This document shows, in pieces, positions 12,741 through 23,627 of a stretch of DNA of 64,000 bases; the first letter of the stretch is position 1; each line of letters begins with the position of its first letter. The stretch lies in NCBI GenBank assembly GCA_030278955.1, contig JAOANR010000002.1:7801982-7865981 (forward strand), in the 5' to 3' direction. The translations under genes were made by a program, and so were the position numbers. The notes under the pieces were generated by a model, which saw only the letters and a program-made list of their open reading frames with translations, did no database searches and was not told where the DNA came from. This stretch comes from Hygrophila difformis. Taxonomy: Eukaryota > Streptophyta > Magnoliopsida > Lamiales > Acanthaceae.

Positions 12741-14508
12741 TGCTCCCAGTGTCCGACGATATCGGGGATCAAGTTCGGCCGAAAGAAATAAATGAGAAAG
12801 GGATTGTATATCTACAACCATGGATAATGATGTTCGATGGTTCAAAAGCCGCTTCAAGAGTTGGAGCAGGGTTTACTCTACATACACCGAAGGGCAAGTA
12901 TACAAGTATTTCGTACAGTTACCGAAGTCCTATACGAATAACCAAGCTGAATATAAGGGATTGATCTCGGGAATACGACGACTAATAGAAGAAGGAATAA
13001 GAGCTATCGTAATCAGAGGAGATTCACAAGTAGTTATTCAGCAGCTGTTAGGAGATTTTTCGTTCAAAAGTTCCCAACTAATCGGATTGTACGAAGAAGC
13101 AATCGGTTTGTTAGAAGAATTCGACGAGGTATACATCGAATACATCCCAAGGGAGAAAAACGAATTAGCTAACGAATTGGCTCAACATGCAGCCAGGTAT
13201 CGGCTGATGCCGATAGCGGGAAATTCGGAAATATATTTGGCCGAAACTGAAAAGGCCGAATGGATAAAGAAGATAGCACAAACGTTGGAAAATCCATCCA
13301 AAGCTAGTCCAGTCGAAAAGCAGAAGGTGATGGATTACATAGTGATAGGAGGGTTACTCTTTAAGCGAGCCATTGATGGAGTATTACTCAGATGCGTCGG
13401 AGAGGAAGATGCTAAAAGATTAATGGGAGAAGTTCATGAAGGAATATGCGGCGCACACCGTGCAGGAAAATCGATGAAATGGAGTATTATTCGGCTGGGA
13501 TATTATTGGCCGAATATGGGAATTGATTGTGAGAAATATGCTAAAGGATGCCGCGAATGTCAGAAGCATGGGCCGATTCAAAAGTTACCGGCCGAAGAAC
13601 TGCATATATTGATTAAGCCATGGCCATTTCGAGGATGGGCTATGGATATAATTGGGAAGATTCATCCTTCTTCATCGAAAAGGCATGAGTTTGTGCTAGT
13701 GGCAACGGACTATTTCACAAAGTGGGCCGAAGCTCAGGCATATGTCAGCATTTCGCAAGAAGAAGTGATCGAATTTATTAAGAGACAGTTGATATATAGA
13801 TTTGGAATTCCACAAACGATTCTAACAGATAGAGGAACTGTATTTGTGGGAGAAAAAGTCAAGGCCTTTGCAAAAGAGTATGGGATAAAGATTGTGCACT
13901 CGTCGCCATATTATCCACAAGGGAATGGACAGGTAGAGGCCACGAATAAGCAGTTGATAGGAATTATAAAGAAAATGATTGAAGATCAACCAAGAAAGTG
14001 GCATGAGAAGTTATCTGAAGCGTTGTGGGCTTATCGAAATGCCAAGACTTCAGCCACTGGATTTACACCATTTCGGCTGACTTATGGAATGGACGCAGTA
14101 CTTCCAGCCGAAATAACAGTGCCGACTTTAAGGACAAGCCAAGCAGATTTAATGACCGCCGAACAATATGATTGTGCGATGAAAAATGAATTATTGGGAG
14201 CTAATTCTGATCGGGTACAAGCTTTTGAGAATTTGCAGAAAAACAAAGATATTGTGGCCGATTGGTATAATAAGCGAATTCGTGTAAAACGATTTGAAGT
14301 TGGTGATTTAGTTTGGAAAGTTATATGGCCACCTAAACAAAAGGATGGCCGATTAGGTAAGTGGAGCCCCAATTGGGAGGGGCCGTTTATTGTTCAGACG
14401 AAATTACCGAATGGAGCATACATGTTAGTGGATGAAAATGGTGAGCAGATGTCAAATCCAGTAAATGCAAGATATATGAAGAAATATTATCCATCAGCAT
14501 GGGATTAA
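12725..14508 (+). pseudogene. Element A archaeal-type RNase H and integrase
   Basis: A second RNase H starts near WIMMFDGSKAASRVGAG (frame of 12725). After a small shift near 12900 it continues in the 12820-14508 frame with NNQAEYKGLISGI, GDSQVVIQQL and NELANELAQHA. Integrase follows: a zinc-binding HHCC domain (H-GAH then CRECQKH), a catalytic core with D in MDII, D in LTDRGTVF and E in NGQVEATNK (D,D35E type), and a C-terminal part with KWSPNWEGPF. The downstream 562-codon frame is uninterrupted. The order RNase H, aRNase H, integrase marks the Tat lineage. Confidence 0.88.
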
Positions 14509-15586
14509 ACATCAAGTAAGGCGAAAAAGTAAAGATTTTATTGCATGAGCGAGCATTACAAAAAGATACTACTTCGGCCGAAAAAGGCGTCGATAGTCTG
14601 AAAGTACAATATACAAGGGAAACGTCCTATTCTATGCAGGCATATACAAGGGAAAGGTCCTTGAAGGATGCTCAGCCTTGTAGAAATGCCGCTAAAACTA
14701 TCGGCAAAACAGAAACAGGGCACAGTTGCTTGCCCCAGAACAGTACTGTCGATTTTAGTCCTACCACCGAACTTCTACTCTTGGATATGCTAGAACGAAT
14801 GGTACAACGTCCCAGAGGTAGAAGTTAAACTCGGGTACAACATCCGCACGACCTCAGACAGAAGTAGGAGGAGTGCAGCAAGGCAGTCACCCAAAAACGG
14901 TGGAAGGGGGAAGGGATGGAGGAATAACTAAGGGCAGTTATTCCCCCCATTAGAAAGTCCGACCGGATATGCAACCGCAAAGTAGAAAAGAGGAATACAT
15001 CTGCATAGCCGTCGAGACCTGTATTTGGAATAATAAATAGAGATCCTCGCCCATACTAGCATGATGAGAAGGATGTTAGCTGAACTCGTGCCGCATGGGC
15101 GGAAAGTTTTCGTATCACGTCTGGAAATCCTTGAAGATACATGATTCAGAAACCATGGGGGCACTGGAGATAAGGGATTGAATAAAGAAAAAAGGAAAGC
15201 CATATTGTTAAAGAAAAGCTGAAGAAGTGATGGATAAACACCGATAAAAGTCGGGTATTTATAGAAGAAGGATAAGTACTCGGCAGAGGAAGCGGTCAAT
15301 ATTAAATGTTATTTATGGGAAAACGTTACAGCTGATTCCCGGAAAAAGCTGCTAACATTCAGGAATCAGTAATGAAGAAGATCGAAAAATCATGGAATGA
15401 ATCGGATATGAATCATATTGCAGAGATAAAAAGATACGAATCCAAGTACATTCCGTCAGCTAATACAACTTACAAAAAAGAAAAAAAGGGGCCGACAACA
15501 GTTGGTGAAAATAGCCGAAATTCATATTCAAAGGAAAACAGGGCGAAATTTCGGCCCATATACATAATCAAGTAACACGAAGGAAA
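14509..15586 (+). other. Element A non-coding segment after integrase
   Basis: No supported coding sequence on the plus strand. It lies between the integrase stop and the 3' end of the antisense gene and probably includes that gene's 3' UTR. It holds several GGCCGA-type words, like the rest of the element. Confidence 0.5.
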
Positions 15587-18500
15587 CTAATGATCCGCGC
15601 TGTCATCAAAATGGATATCATCGTCCAATCCTTGAAGAGCATCAATAGAAGGGTTAACTGCAGATATCATCAAATCCGAGTCCGCTGTCGAAGAAGGACC
15701 AGGAACGTTGCTTGAAGAAGGACGATCGGTGGCTAAATTAGCGCCAGCATCAGATTTCCCTAAGATAAGTAAAAGAAAAGGGACGATGGAGTAAGAGGAC
15801 ATAAAGAGCAATCAAATGACAAAAGGGGAAAGGATAGAGTACCTGCAGGAGCTTTTGAAAATGAAGGAGCATCACCCGACGGGGAAGATTCCATCTCTGA
15901 CGGGTCCAAAGGAAATAAAGTTGGGGGAGAAAGAACATGAGCAGTATTTTTCCCGCCAAGGCTTTTAATAGCTAAATCGAGATGGCCGACTAAGATTGAG
16001 TTTCGGCCCACTTTTCTTGGAAAGTGCGAAGTATGTAATCATTAAAACCGGACCGCATGGCAAGGTAGGCAGCATCCCGTTGAAAGTCCAAGATCATGGC
16101 TTTGGGGGCTTCGGCCGATTGGCGAAGAACTTTTATCAACTGCTTTAAATCAGCCGATTTTCGCTTAGTCTGGTCCAAAGCTGATTCCAACTCCCGTTCC
16201 CTTTGTTGAAGTTCGGCTATCTGTGAGCGAACTAAAGAAAGATCTTCAGAATGCTTATGCTCCAGAGACTCCGTTTCAGAGAGAACATTCATTATAGCCC
16301 GGTATTCCGCTGAGTAGTTGTCAAAGATGGCCTGAGAAGAGGCCGCAGCCTCACGCTCGGCAGCAAGTTTGTTCCGCATCGCCAAATGAGCTACTAGCTC
16401 TTGGTCCATAGAAAGGACAGACTTCATAATCATCTGAAGAGAACTACTCAGATTTAGGGAAACCATCTCTGCATGGAAGTGCTGTTCGAGATGAGATAGG
16501 AGAATGAGAATCGGTTTTGGATTGACAAATTCCACATCGATTTGCCTGGCGATCAAATTACACAACTGAGCCAAACATTCGCCAAGATGAGTCGAAGGGT
16601 CCGATGGAAGAGAAGAAGAAGGGACAGGAGAAAAGAAGTCATCCAGAATACGCCGATCAGGAAATGGAGATAAGGGAATTTGATCGGCGGAGGCATCACC
16701 AGTAACTGTACCACCAAGAGAAGGATTGAGGGGTTCCAAAGTAGCCAAAGATGAAGGCACAACAGAATCTCCAGCAGGTTGAGGAGGATTGATCAAGGGA
16801 GAAATAACAGGATCGGTCAAAATAGAGTCTTGGGCCAATTCTAAAGCAATGGCCGAAGAGGAGCCAGCACGAACTACCGAATTACTACCGTCAGGCGATT
16901 TGCGAGGTTCGGTTGAGAGAGAACTCAAAGCAATAGTCAAAATCGGTGAGATACTGGATACTGGTAAGGCAGAAGAAATTCTGCCAAGAGGCGAGCGAGA
17001 TGAACGCCTTCTAGTCTGAGCTGGAGGGAGAGAGCCAATAAGAGGGTCTAAAGACGAAGCGAGCCTCTTTCGACCAGGATCCGAGGTAGAAGAATGAGGA
17101 GCATCTAAAGTCAAGAAAAAGAAAAAACCAGATGAGAAATGTGAAAATGAGAAAGGAGACTCTGAAAAAAGAAAAGAAATTTACCTGGATGGGAGGAAGA
17201 AGGCGAACCAAGAGTGCGCTGGGGGGTAGAATTCGGCGAAGATGAAAGGCACGAGGGAAAAGCCAGAATAGGAGAGAAACCACCGCGCCGCAAGAGTGAA
17301 TTGAGATCAGCGCCGAAAAAAGTACGAGCAACGCCGTCCCGCCAAGTCCGAAAACGAGAAGTAGTAAGTCCAGGACGAACATTAAATTTCACCACCTTGA
17401 ATTCAATTAAGCGCTTATATACAAGGAGCATGTGCGCGGCTAGCAGAAGCAGAAAGACGCTTATCGGCCCTGAGAGCTGCTACTAAGTCTTGACTGAGGC
17501 TGAATTGACGGCTAACCAAGTGGGGATTGTAAATCTCAGAGGGAATAGCAGTCTTGGTGGACAGAAATGAAGAACCATTGAAAATGGGACGGGGAAGTAT
17601 GCATCTATTCCAAATCTGAGCGAGAGATACATGAAGGGTAGTCCCGAAAGGGGCAGTGGCGATCTCTTTCACCCAGTCGAATTCGGTCCTCCTATAATAA
17701 TAATGGGAAAAAGACTGATTGACAGTTCGGCCCAAGAAATAATTGATCCAATGTGGGATCGATAGGGCATGAAGGGATGACCTTAGGAGATCAGGGGCGG
17801 CAAAATAATTAGGAAAGATATCTTGAGCAGGAAATTTGGAGATATCACGGAAATGCCAAACCAGCCACAGATGAAGAAACCATAATGGACCACGGGCTTT
17901 ATCAGGGAAACCCTTTTCCCAGCCCGACACAGTAGCCGTTATGCCCGCGTACAGATGGGCAAGGAAGAAATCGGCTAAAGGCATAGCAACAAGGTTGAGA
18001 ATCGCCGAGGCCAGGGGTTGCGTCTCAAGAAGAACTCCTTTTGAGGAAGTACACCAAAAGAACCTCGAGAGGAAATACATCATGAAGGCCAGGGGCTCCG
18101 AAGGGTGCGGAGTAGGCGAAGCAGGATCACTCTGGTGAGTGACAATCCAATCCTTGAAAGAATCACCAGAAGAAAAACTGGCATTTTTCTCCTTGGGTAG
18201 AGACATAACACCGAGGTTCTCCCCACGAACAGAAAGGCCTAAAAGGAGTTTCACATCTTGGATAGTGGGGGTCATCATACCCCAGGGGAAACAAAAACAG
18301 TTTACAGAAGGATTCCAGAAACAGAGGAGAGCCTGAATAGGACGAATGTCCGATGGAAAAGACATAGTACTGAGAAGAATCATGCGACGAGTATAAGATT
18401 TAACCCAGGATTTGCGGCAATGAGGTTCAAGATGACGATACCACTCCACATAATCAGGAGAATCCGAAAGCCAACTAGCAAGTGACGGGGGGAAAAGCTT

Positions 18501-18701
18501 AGAAGAGAAACAGGAAGAGTATAATGGTATGGAGCGATTCTCGAAGATACGAGCAGTACACTCGTCAATTTCTTCAGGAATACCTAGTGGACCAAGGGAA
18601 TAGTAGCCTTCAGGAAGGAGACGCATGGCAGAGTAAGAAACGAATGTATTCTCAATCTTAAGAAGATCTGAAGAAAGAGCAGTAACGGGAGGAGGATCCA
18701 T
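15587..18701 (-). pseudogene. Antisense spliced gene in Element A: plant mobile domain plus coiled coil
   Basis: Exons on the minus strand: 18701..17185, 17104..15843 and 15759..15587. Introns of 80 and 83 bp have GT..AG borders (CCAG|GTAAAT/CTTTAG|ATG and GCAG|GTACTC/CTTAG|GGAAA), and both junctions keep phase. Exon 1 shows a plant mobile domain (PF10536-like): WNPSVNCFCFPWGMMTP, then TIQDVKLLLGLSVRGENLG, then Trp-rich helices (WFLHLWLVWHF). Exon 2 begins Ser/Pro-rich and ends in a long coiled coil (LRSQIAELQQRERELESALD region is Leu/Glu/Gln heptad-like). Exon 3 is an acidic tail. Two small shifts, near 17430 and near 15998, break this copy. Such domains are known both in host MAIN/MAIL regulators and in Ty3/gypsy elements, and antisense ORFs are known in Tat elements. 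Function here is unproven. Confidence 0.75.
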
Positions 18702-18868
18702 CGGAGAAGACAGGCAAAGAGGAAGTTGAAGGGACGGTTTTATGGTGAAGGCAGAGGTTAATGATGACGGGATTCCTCGAAAAGAAGAAATAACCGTCAG
18801 GAAGAGCGAGGGAAGAAATTACTTGAGCTCTTTTCAAGACGAAAAACCGCCCAAGTAAGGAGGGCATC

Positions 18869-19563
18869 TGTTGGGGCCACTAAGAATAGTGGGCCGCGAA
18901 GATTTAGAATTAGGCCATAGAAGATGGGTCGAAGAAGGATTTCTAAAAAAGAGTTGGGTTTGAGATCTATTGGGCCGAGAAATTAAAAGAGAACGATCCA
19001 GAGCAGAAGAAGGGAACTGAACGGAAGAAAGCTTCGGAAGGAAAAGATTTCGGCCGAAATGGAATCAAATCAGCCGATTGAAGCAAACAGTGAAGTCGGC
19101 TTAGGGGAATCGGCCGGAGAGCGGTTATTTCAGCTCCGGCTATAAATAGGGGATGCCATACACAGAATCAGAGAGATCAATCCAACCCCCAAATTCCTCT
19201 ATCAAATTTACTTCTTTGTATCTTACTGCTTTCCTTTACTGCTTTCCTTTACAGTTTTTCCTAGATTCTAGCTTAGCTTGTAGCGGTTACTTCCAAGTCC
19301 ACCGTTGTTTCTCAACAACCGGTAGTTTGGTTCTAGTTTTTCCGGTGAATTCGCCGTTGTTTCTTAACAACAAGTAGATTCTCCATTGTATTTTGTTGCC
19401 ATTCGAATACTAAGGAATATTCAGTCAAGTTTGGGCGTAATTTGTCAAGTTTGGGCGCATTATCATTAATCCGGACCCGTAACCGGTTTGATCCTTTCTC
19501 CGGTAGCCTCCCTCGAGGAGAAAAAGGTCCTTTGGCACAGCCAGACAGCGGCCAGCCAAAACA
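18869..19563 (+). repeat. Element A 3' LTR
   Basis: 695 bp, TG...CA. It is preceded by a weak purine-rich stretch (AAGTAAGGAGGGCATC) as candidate polypurine tract. It differs from the 5' LTR by about 15 substitutions and a short insertion near 18900. Confidence 0.92.
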
Positions 19564-19867
19564 AGCTCATGCCATGATTAATTTTTTCACTAAAAATCGT
19601 TGCAATTAGTTGTTGATGTCTCCCGTGCAATGTATGTGCTACGATTTATGTGGCTTGAACTCCCACATGCCTTTGCCAATACTCAAGTGTCAACTATTTC
19701 CCAAAAAGAAGCGAATATGCTACGAGGTCAATGGCTGATGGCCATGGTCAATATATGGTAAAGAATTGGCCCTAATTTTTTTCCAAAAAAAAAAATATCA
19801 GTAGCTGTTTTTTATAAATATCGACACTTATTTTTCGGCAAAGATGTGTCAGTAGTTAAAATATGTA

Positions 19868-20129
19868 CTCCCTCCTTCCCACCTTACTTGTCTTGTTTGA
19901 CTTTTTGACACTGTTCATTATTTAACTTTGACTCAATGTTATAGCAAGTATATATTTGAGAAAAAATAGTCGAGTTAGGTCTTGTTAGAATCGTAAAATC
20001 ATGTAGTTTTAGAATATATATATTTTTCATAATTTTTTATTGTATATATTTTGAGATATTAACGATTGAAAATATGCATTGGATTGTGTGCAGAAATCAA
20101 ACAAGACAAGTTAAATGGGACAGATGGAG
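19868..20129. mobile_element. Stowaway-type (Tc1/mariner) MITE
   Basis: Terminal inverted repeats starting CTCCCTCCTTCCCACC and ending GGGACAGATGGAG, extending to TTGTCTTGTTT / AAACAAGACAA, flanked by TA dinucleotides (19866-19867 and 20130-20131). About 262 bp, AT-rich, non-coding. Confidence 0.8.
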
Positions 20130-20261
20130 TATTATTTTTGTTATCTAAAATTTATAACATTTAATCTTAAAGTTTCTAAGTTATCTAAGAAATTTATTGG
20201 TTCAACAAAATAAATTAGTACTATTTAACATATATAGGTAACATTTTATTGCACACGCTTC

Positions 20262-20407
<146 letters not shown>

Positions 20408-20412
20408 GTGGC

Positions 20413-20795
20413 ATGAAGTTCATTTGCAAAACAACACCAAAAGAGAGAAAGACAGAGAGGTGTATGGCTTGTGAGTCTCAGCTCCTATTTTTTATAAGAG
20501 ATAGTGATTGTTCCCTTAATGTGTGGGCAAATGGCAACTCTTTGATAAAATAGAGAGTTTTGGCTCATCAAGTTCATTTGCAAAACAACACACCACCAAA
20601 AGAGTAGTAGTAGTAGTAGTAGGCATCAAGTTCATTTGCAAAACAACACACCACCAAGAGAGAGAAAGGCAGAGAGGTGTAGGGCTTGTGAGTCTCAGCT
20701 CCTGTTTTTTATAAGAGATAGTGACAGTTCCCTTAATGTGGGGGCCAATGGAAACTCTTTGATAAAATAGAGAGTTTTGGTTCAGAGAGTTCTAT
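20413..20795 (+). repeat. Tandem duplication in the copia LTR
   Basis: Units at about 20413-20569 and 20625-20790 share AAGTTCATTTGCAAAACAAC, the AGAGAGGTGTA stretch and TTTTTTATAAGAGATAG. A third partial copy at 20570-20625 ends in a (GTA)n tract. The TTTTTTATAAGAG word may be the LTR TATA region, present twice. Confidence 0.75.
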
Positions 20796-21063
20796 ACCCT
20801 TAGGGTGGTGTTTTGATTGACTTTTCTTTTGTGATGAGTCAATTTGTTGAATGAGTTTTGTGGGTCAGGAAATTATTATCCAAACCTTTTTGTAGTATTT
20901 GCCCCTCATAGTGAAAATTTATTTCTCTTTTTGCCTATGGATGTAGGTCGATTTGACCGAACCACGTAAATTCTCTGTGTTTGTTGATTTTGTTGCATTT
21001 GGCTAATTTGGGTTTACGGTTTTCCCAAATTGGGTTTGTTTTGAAGCACATTTCCGCACAAAC

Positions 21064-21075
21064 TGGTATCAGAGC
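21064..21075 (+). other. Primer-binding site (initiator Met tRNA) of copia element
   Basis: TGGTATCAGAGC, the standard copia primer site, three bases after the inferred LTR end. Confidence 0.85.
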
Positions 21076-21100
21076 CGTGTTTGTGCCTCGTTTGGTAGCA

Positions 21101-21810
21101 AAAATATCGGCAATAAATATTAGTACTGACAAGTTCACAGGGAGAAATAGTTTTTGCCTTTGGTAAATCAAAATGCGGGCTTTGTTAAAGCAACAAGGCA
21201 TGTGGGCTCTGTTGGAGAAAAAGGCAGATCCAGATGATGCTAAGATGGTGAGCCTAGAGGAGAAGGCTCATTCAACCATCTCATTGTGCTTGGCAGATGA
21301 TGTTATTACTGAAGTTGCAATGGAAACAGCGGCGTTTGGTTTGTGGTTAAAGCTCGAGAATCTTTATATGACGAAGTCTTTAACCAATAAGTTGTTGCTG
21401 AAGCAACGTTTGTTCAGCCTACGGATGCATGAAGGTACACCTCTTCGAGACCATCTGGGTAGATTGAATTCTATCTTGTTGGAGTTGCGTAATATTGATG
21501 TAGTTATCGATGATGAAGATGTTGCATTAATATTATTAGTATCTTTACCATTGTCCTTTGAAAATTTTGTACAATCATTTATTGTTGGTAAAGATACTGT
21601 TAGTTTAGTAGATGTACGTGTTGCTTTGCATAGTAGGGAATTGCGCCATAAGGCATCTTCGAGTAATGATCAGGCTATTGGGCTTGTAGTTTGTAGTGGC
21701 AATGGACATGAAAAATTTGTAAAACAAAAGAAGAAAAAGTCTTTTGTTAAATGTCCAAGGCCATGTGATATGTGCAATTATTGTAATGAGAAGGGACATT
21801 TGAAGACCAG
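21101..21810 (+). pseudogene. Copia gag, truncated
   Basis: The frame carries DKFTGRNSFCLW, the usual copia gag start, then an in-frame TAA at 21164, then MRALLKQQGMWALL and the UBN2-type gag core (LWLKLENLYMTKSLTNKLLL, LRMHEGTPLRDHLGR). A zinc knuckle begins CNYCNEKGHLK and is cut off at 21810 by the Element B LTR; the last codons of the open frame belong to B. The expected start Met is not present. The nonsense codon and truncation make it inactive. Confidence 0.85.
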
Positions 21811-22092
21811 TGATAATGGCCCGAAATGACCATTATTTCAATCCATTTCCGTATCTAAAACGGGCATTTGATCGCATTCGGTCTTATATTAAATAAGAAA
21901 GCAGTTGAATTGGACTGATTTATGCATAATTGTAAAATATTGAGCTGGTATGAAAAATGCATAAATATGTAATTTTATTACACATTTATGTTAGAAAAAT
22001 CCAAAAACATGATAAAAAGAAAAGAAAAGAGAAAGGAAATGAAAAGATGGGAAAAGAAATGAGAACCCACAAAATTTGAATTTTACAGGAAA

Positions 22093-22359
22093 TTACGACG
22101 CTAGACACAACTACGACGCTAAGCATGTATAGCGCCGTAGCATGGTCTAGCGCCGTAGGAGGAAACCAAAGCTGACATCTGAAGAAGAGTGGACGGCGTT
22201 AAGCATGGATAGCGCCGTAATCGAGTATAGCGCCGTAATGATGGATAGCGCCGTAGGCTGTTCACTGAGAGACAGAGAGAGTCTTCGAAGTGGAAGACTA
22301 CGACACTAAACCTATAGCGTCGTAGCAGGATAGCGCCGTCAGCCACCTATAGCGTCGTA
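22093..22359 (+). repeat. Hairpin cluster 1 of Element B LTR, upstream of TATA
   Basis: About ten copies of a 10-mer in both orientations: TACGACGCTA and TAGCGCCGTA or TAGCGTCGTA, separated by 8-35 bp. Opposed copies can pair. Confidence 0.9.
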
Positions 22360-22418
22360 AACCTTGCCAGAATTCAAATTTCAAGGCATGGGGGCCCATG
22401 GGCCTAGGGTTTCCCACC

Positions 22419-22426
22419 TATATAAG
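22419..22426 (+). promoter_or_regulatory. TATA box of Element B 5' LTR
   Basis: TATATAAG in CCCACCTATATAAGGGCC, about 60 bp after hairpin cluster 1. Confidence 0.65.
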
Positions 22427-23085
22427 GGCCAGTTGACTCCCATGATCAGACACTTCACCACATTCCAAACTTGAAGGCAAGGAGCTGTTCTTGAGAATAG
22501 TGTAGAGGTAGTTAGTTAGTTAGTTTTATTTTATTTTTTTTTTTGTATTATTTACATTCCATGTCTTAGGTAGCTTTAAATATTCCTAGATTAGTGTCTA
22601 TCTAAGATCTCCAGTTTAGGATAGCCACTGTTTTCCCTTATTTCCAGTTTTGTGAAACTTATATTTAGGTTTGAAATGCCCAAATGATGGGTATTATCAA
22701 GCCATTTGATATAAAATGGGAAGTCAATCACAAAAAGAGTCCCAAAATCATGAAATGGACATGGGTCCATGGATTTATTGCTTTGTTTTTAGTTTCATGA
22801 CCATTTGGTCATTTTATTTACTGTTTTGTGTGGGTTTTTGCGCTGCTTTCTCTTATTCTGGGATTCATGCATGATTTGTTGGTTGAAAACCCTCACTTGG
22901 GTTTGTGGTTCATAAGTGTGTAGAATAGCATGTCATTCTCTTACTGTATGCTTCCTTTTTGCATTTTCCCATTCACTGTTTGTTATTCATTCTCTATTAT
23001 CATGCAATTGTGAACCATGAACTTGAAAATAGGGTTTGCAATCGCAGAGATTGCATCACCCAAACAACAACAATTCTGGGCTAGC

Positions 23086-23627
23086 TACGACGCTATCCTA
23101 GTGTAGCATCGTAGGTGAGATTTAGCGCCGTAGTTGTCCAGACTTAAACGAAATTTGCCTTACGACGCTAGACCAACGACGCTATCCTCGGATAGCATCG
23201 TAAAATTTTATCTAGTCATAAGTCCCCAAAACATTTTCTTTTTCACAATACCCACCTACGGCGCTAAGCTTACGACGCTATCCTCGGATAGCGTCGTCAT
23301 TTAATGTTTAGCGTCGTACTCCCCCATTTCACAAACACCTCAGAAAGCTTAACCTACGGCACTATCCTTACGACGCTATCCTAGGATAGCGTCGTCATTT
23401 AATGTCTAGCGCCGTAGCATCTCTCATTTTTCAAAAACTTCTTTCTTCTCCAACCACCTTCGACGCTACACCTACGACGCTATCCTAGCATAGCGCCGTA
23501 CTGGGTGTATAGCGTCGTACACACCCTTTAAACCCCAAGATTTCATATCTTCTTTCACCAACCCATGACGACGCTAACCTCACGATGCTATCCTAGGATA
23601 GCGTCGTCATATCTGTTTAGCGTCGAA
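23086..23627 (+). repeat. Hairpin cluster 2 of Element B LTR: six nested-palindrome units
   Basis: Units start near 23086, 23160, 23265, 23355, 23460 and 23567. Most have the form a-b-b'-a': an outer ACGACGCTA or ACGGCGCTA, an inner near-perfect palindrome, then an outer TAGCGTCGTA. The inner palindrome at 23370-23395 is perfect over 26 nt (arms ACGACGCTATCCT). Spacers are T/C-rich and unrelated to the motif. Confidence 0.92.

Larger units (their letters stand above)
6828..19563 (+). mobile_element. Element A: Ty3/gypsy LTR retrotransposon, Tat lineage
   Basis: Flanked by a 5-bp duplication agctc (6823-6827 and 19564-19568). LTRs start TGTTGGGG and end AAAACA. The order is LTR, primer-binding site, gag, protease, RT-RNase H, second RNase H, integrase, then a ~4.3-kb 3' region with an antisense spliced gene, then LTR. 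A second RNase H of archaeal type before integrase is the known hallmark of the Tat lineage. The LTRs differ by roughly 15 substitutions plus a ~15-bp indel by eye, so the copy is not recent. Several frames are broken by nonsense changes and small shifts, so it cannot encode its proteins as it stands. GGCCGA-type words are strikingly frequent throughout. Confidence 0.92.
20413..21810 (+). mobile_element. Ty1/copia retrotransposon 5' end, cut by Element B
   Basis: LTR-like DNA is followed by the canonical initiator-Met primer site TGGTATCAGAGC at 21064 and then copia gag. The LTR probably ends at ...CCGCACA near 21060; its left edge is not certain because the region is tandemly duplicated. Element B begins at 21811 within the gag zinc knuckle, so the rest of this element should lie beyond the right edge of the window. 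Confidence 0.75.
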
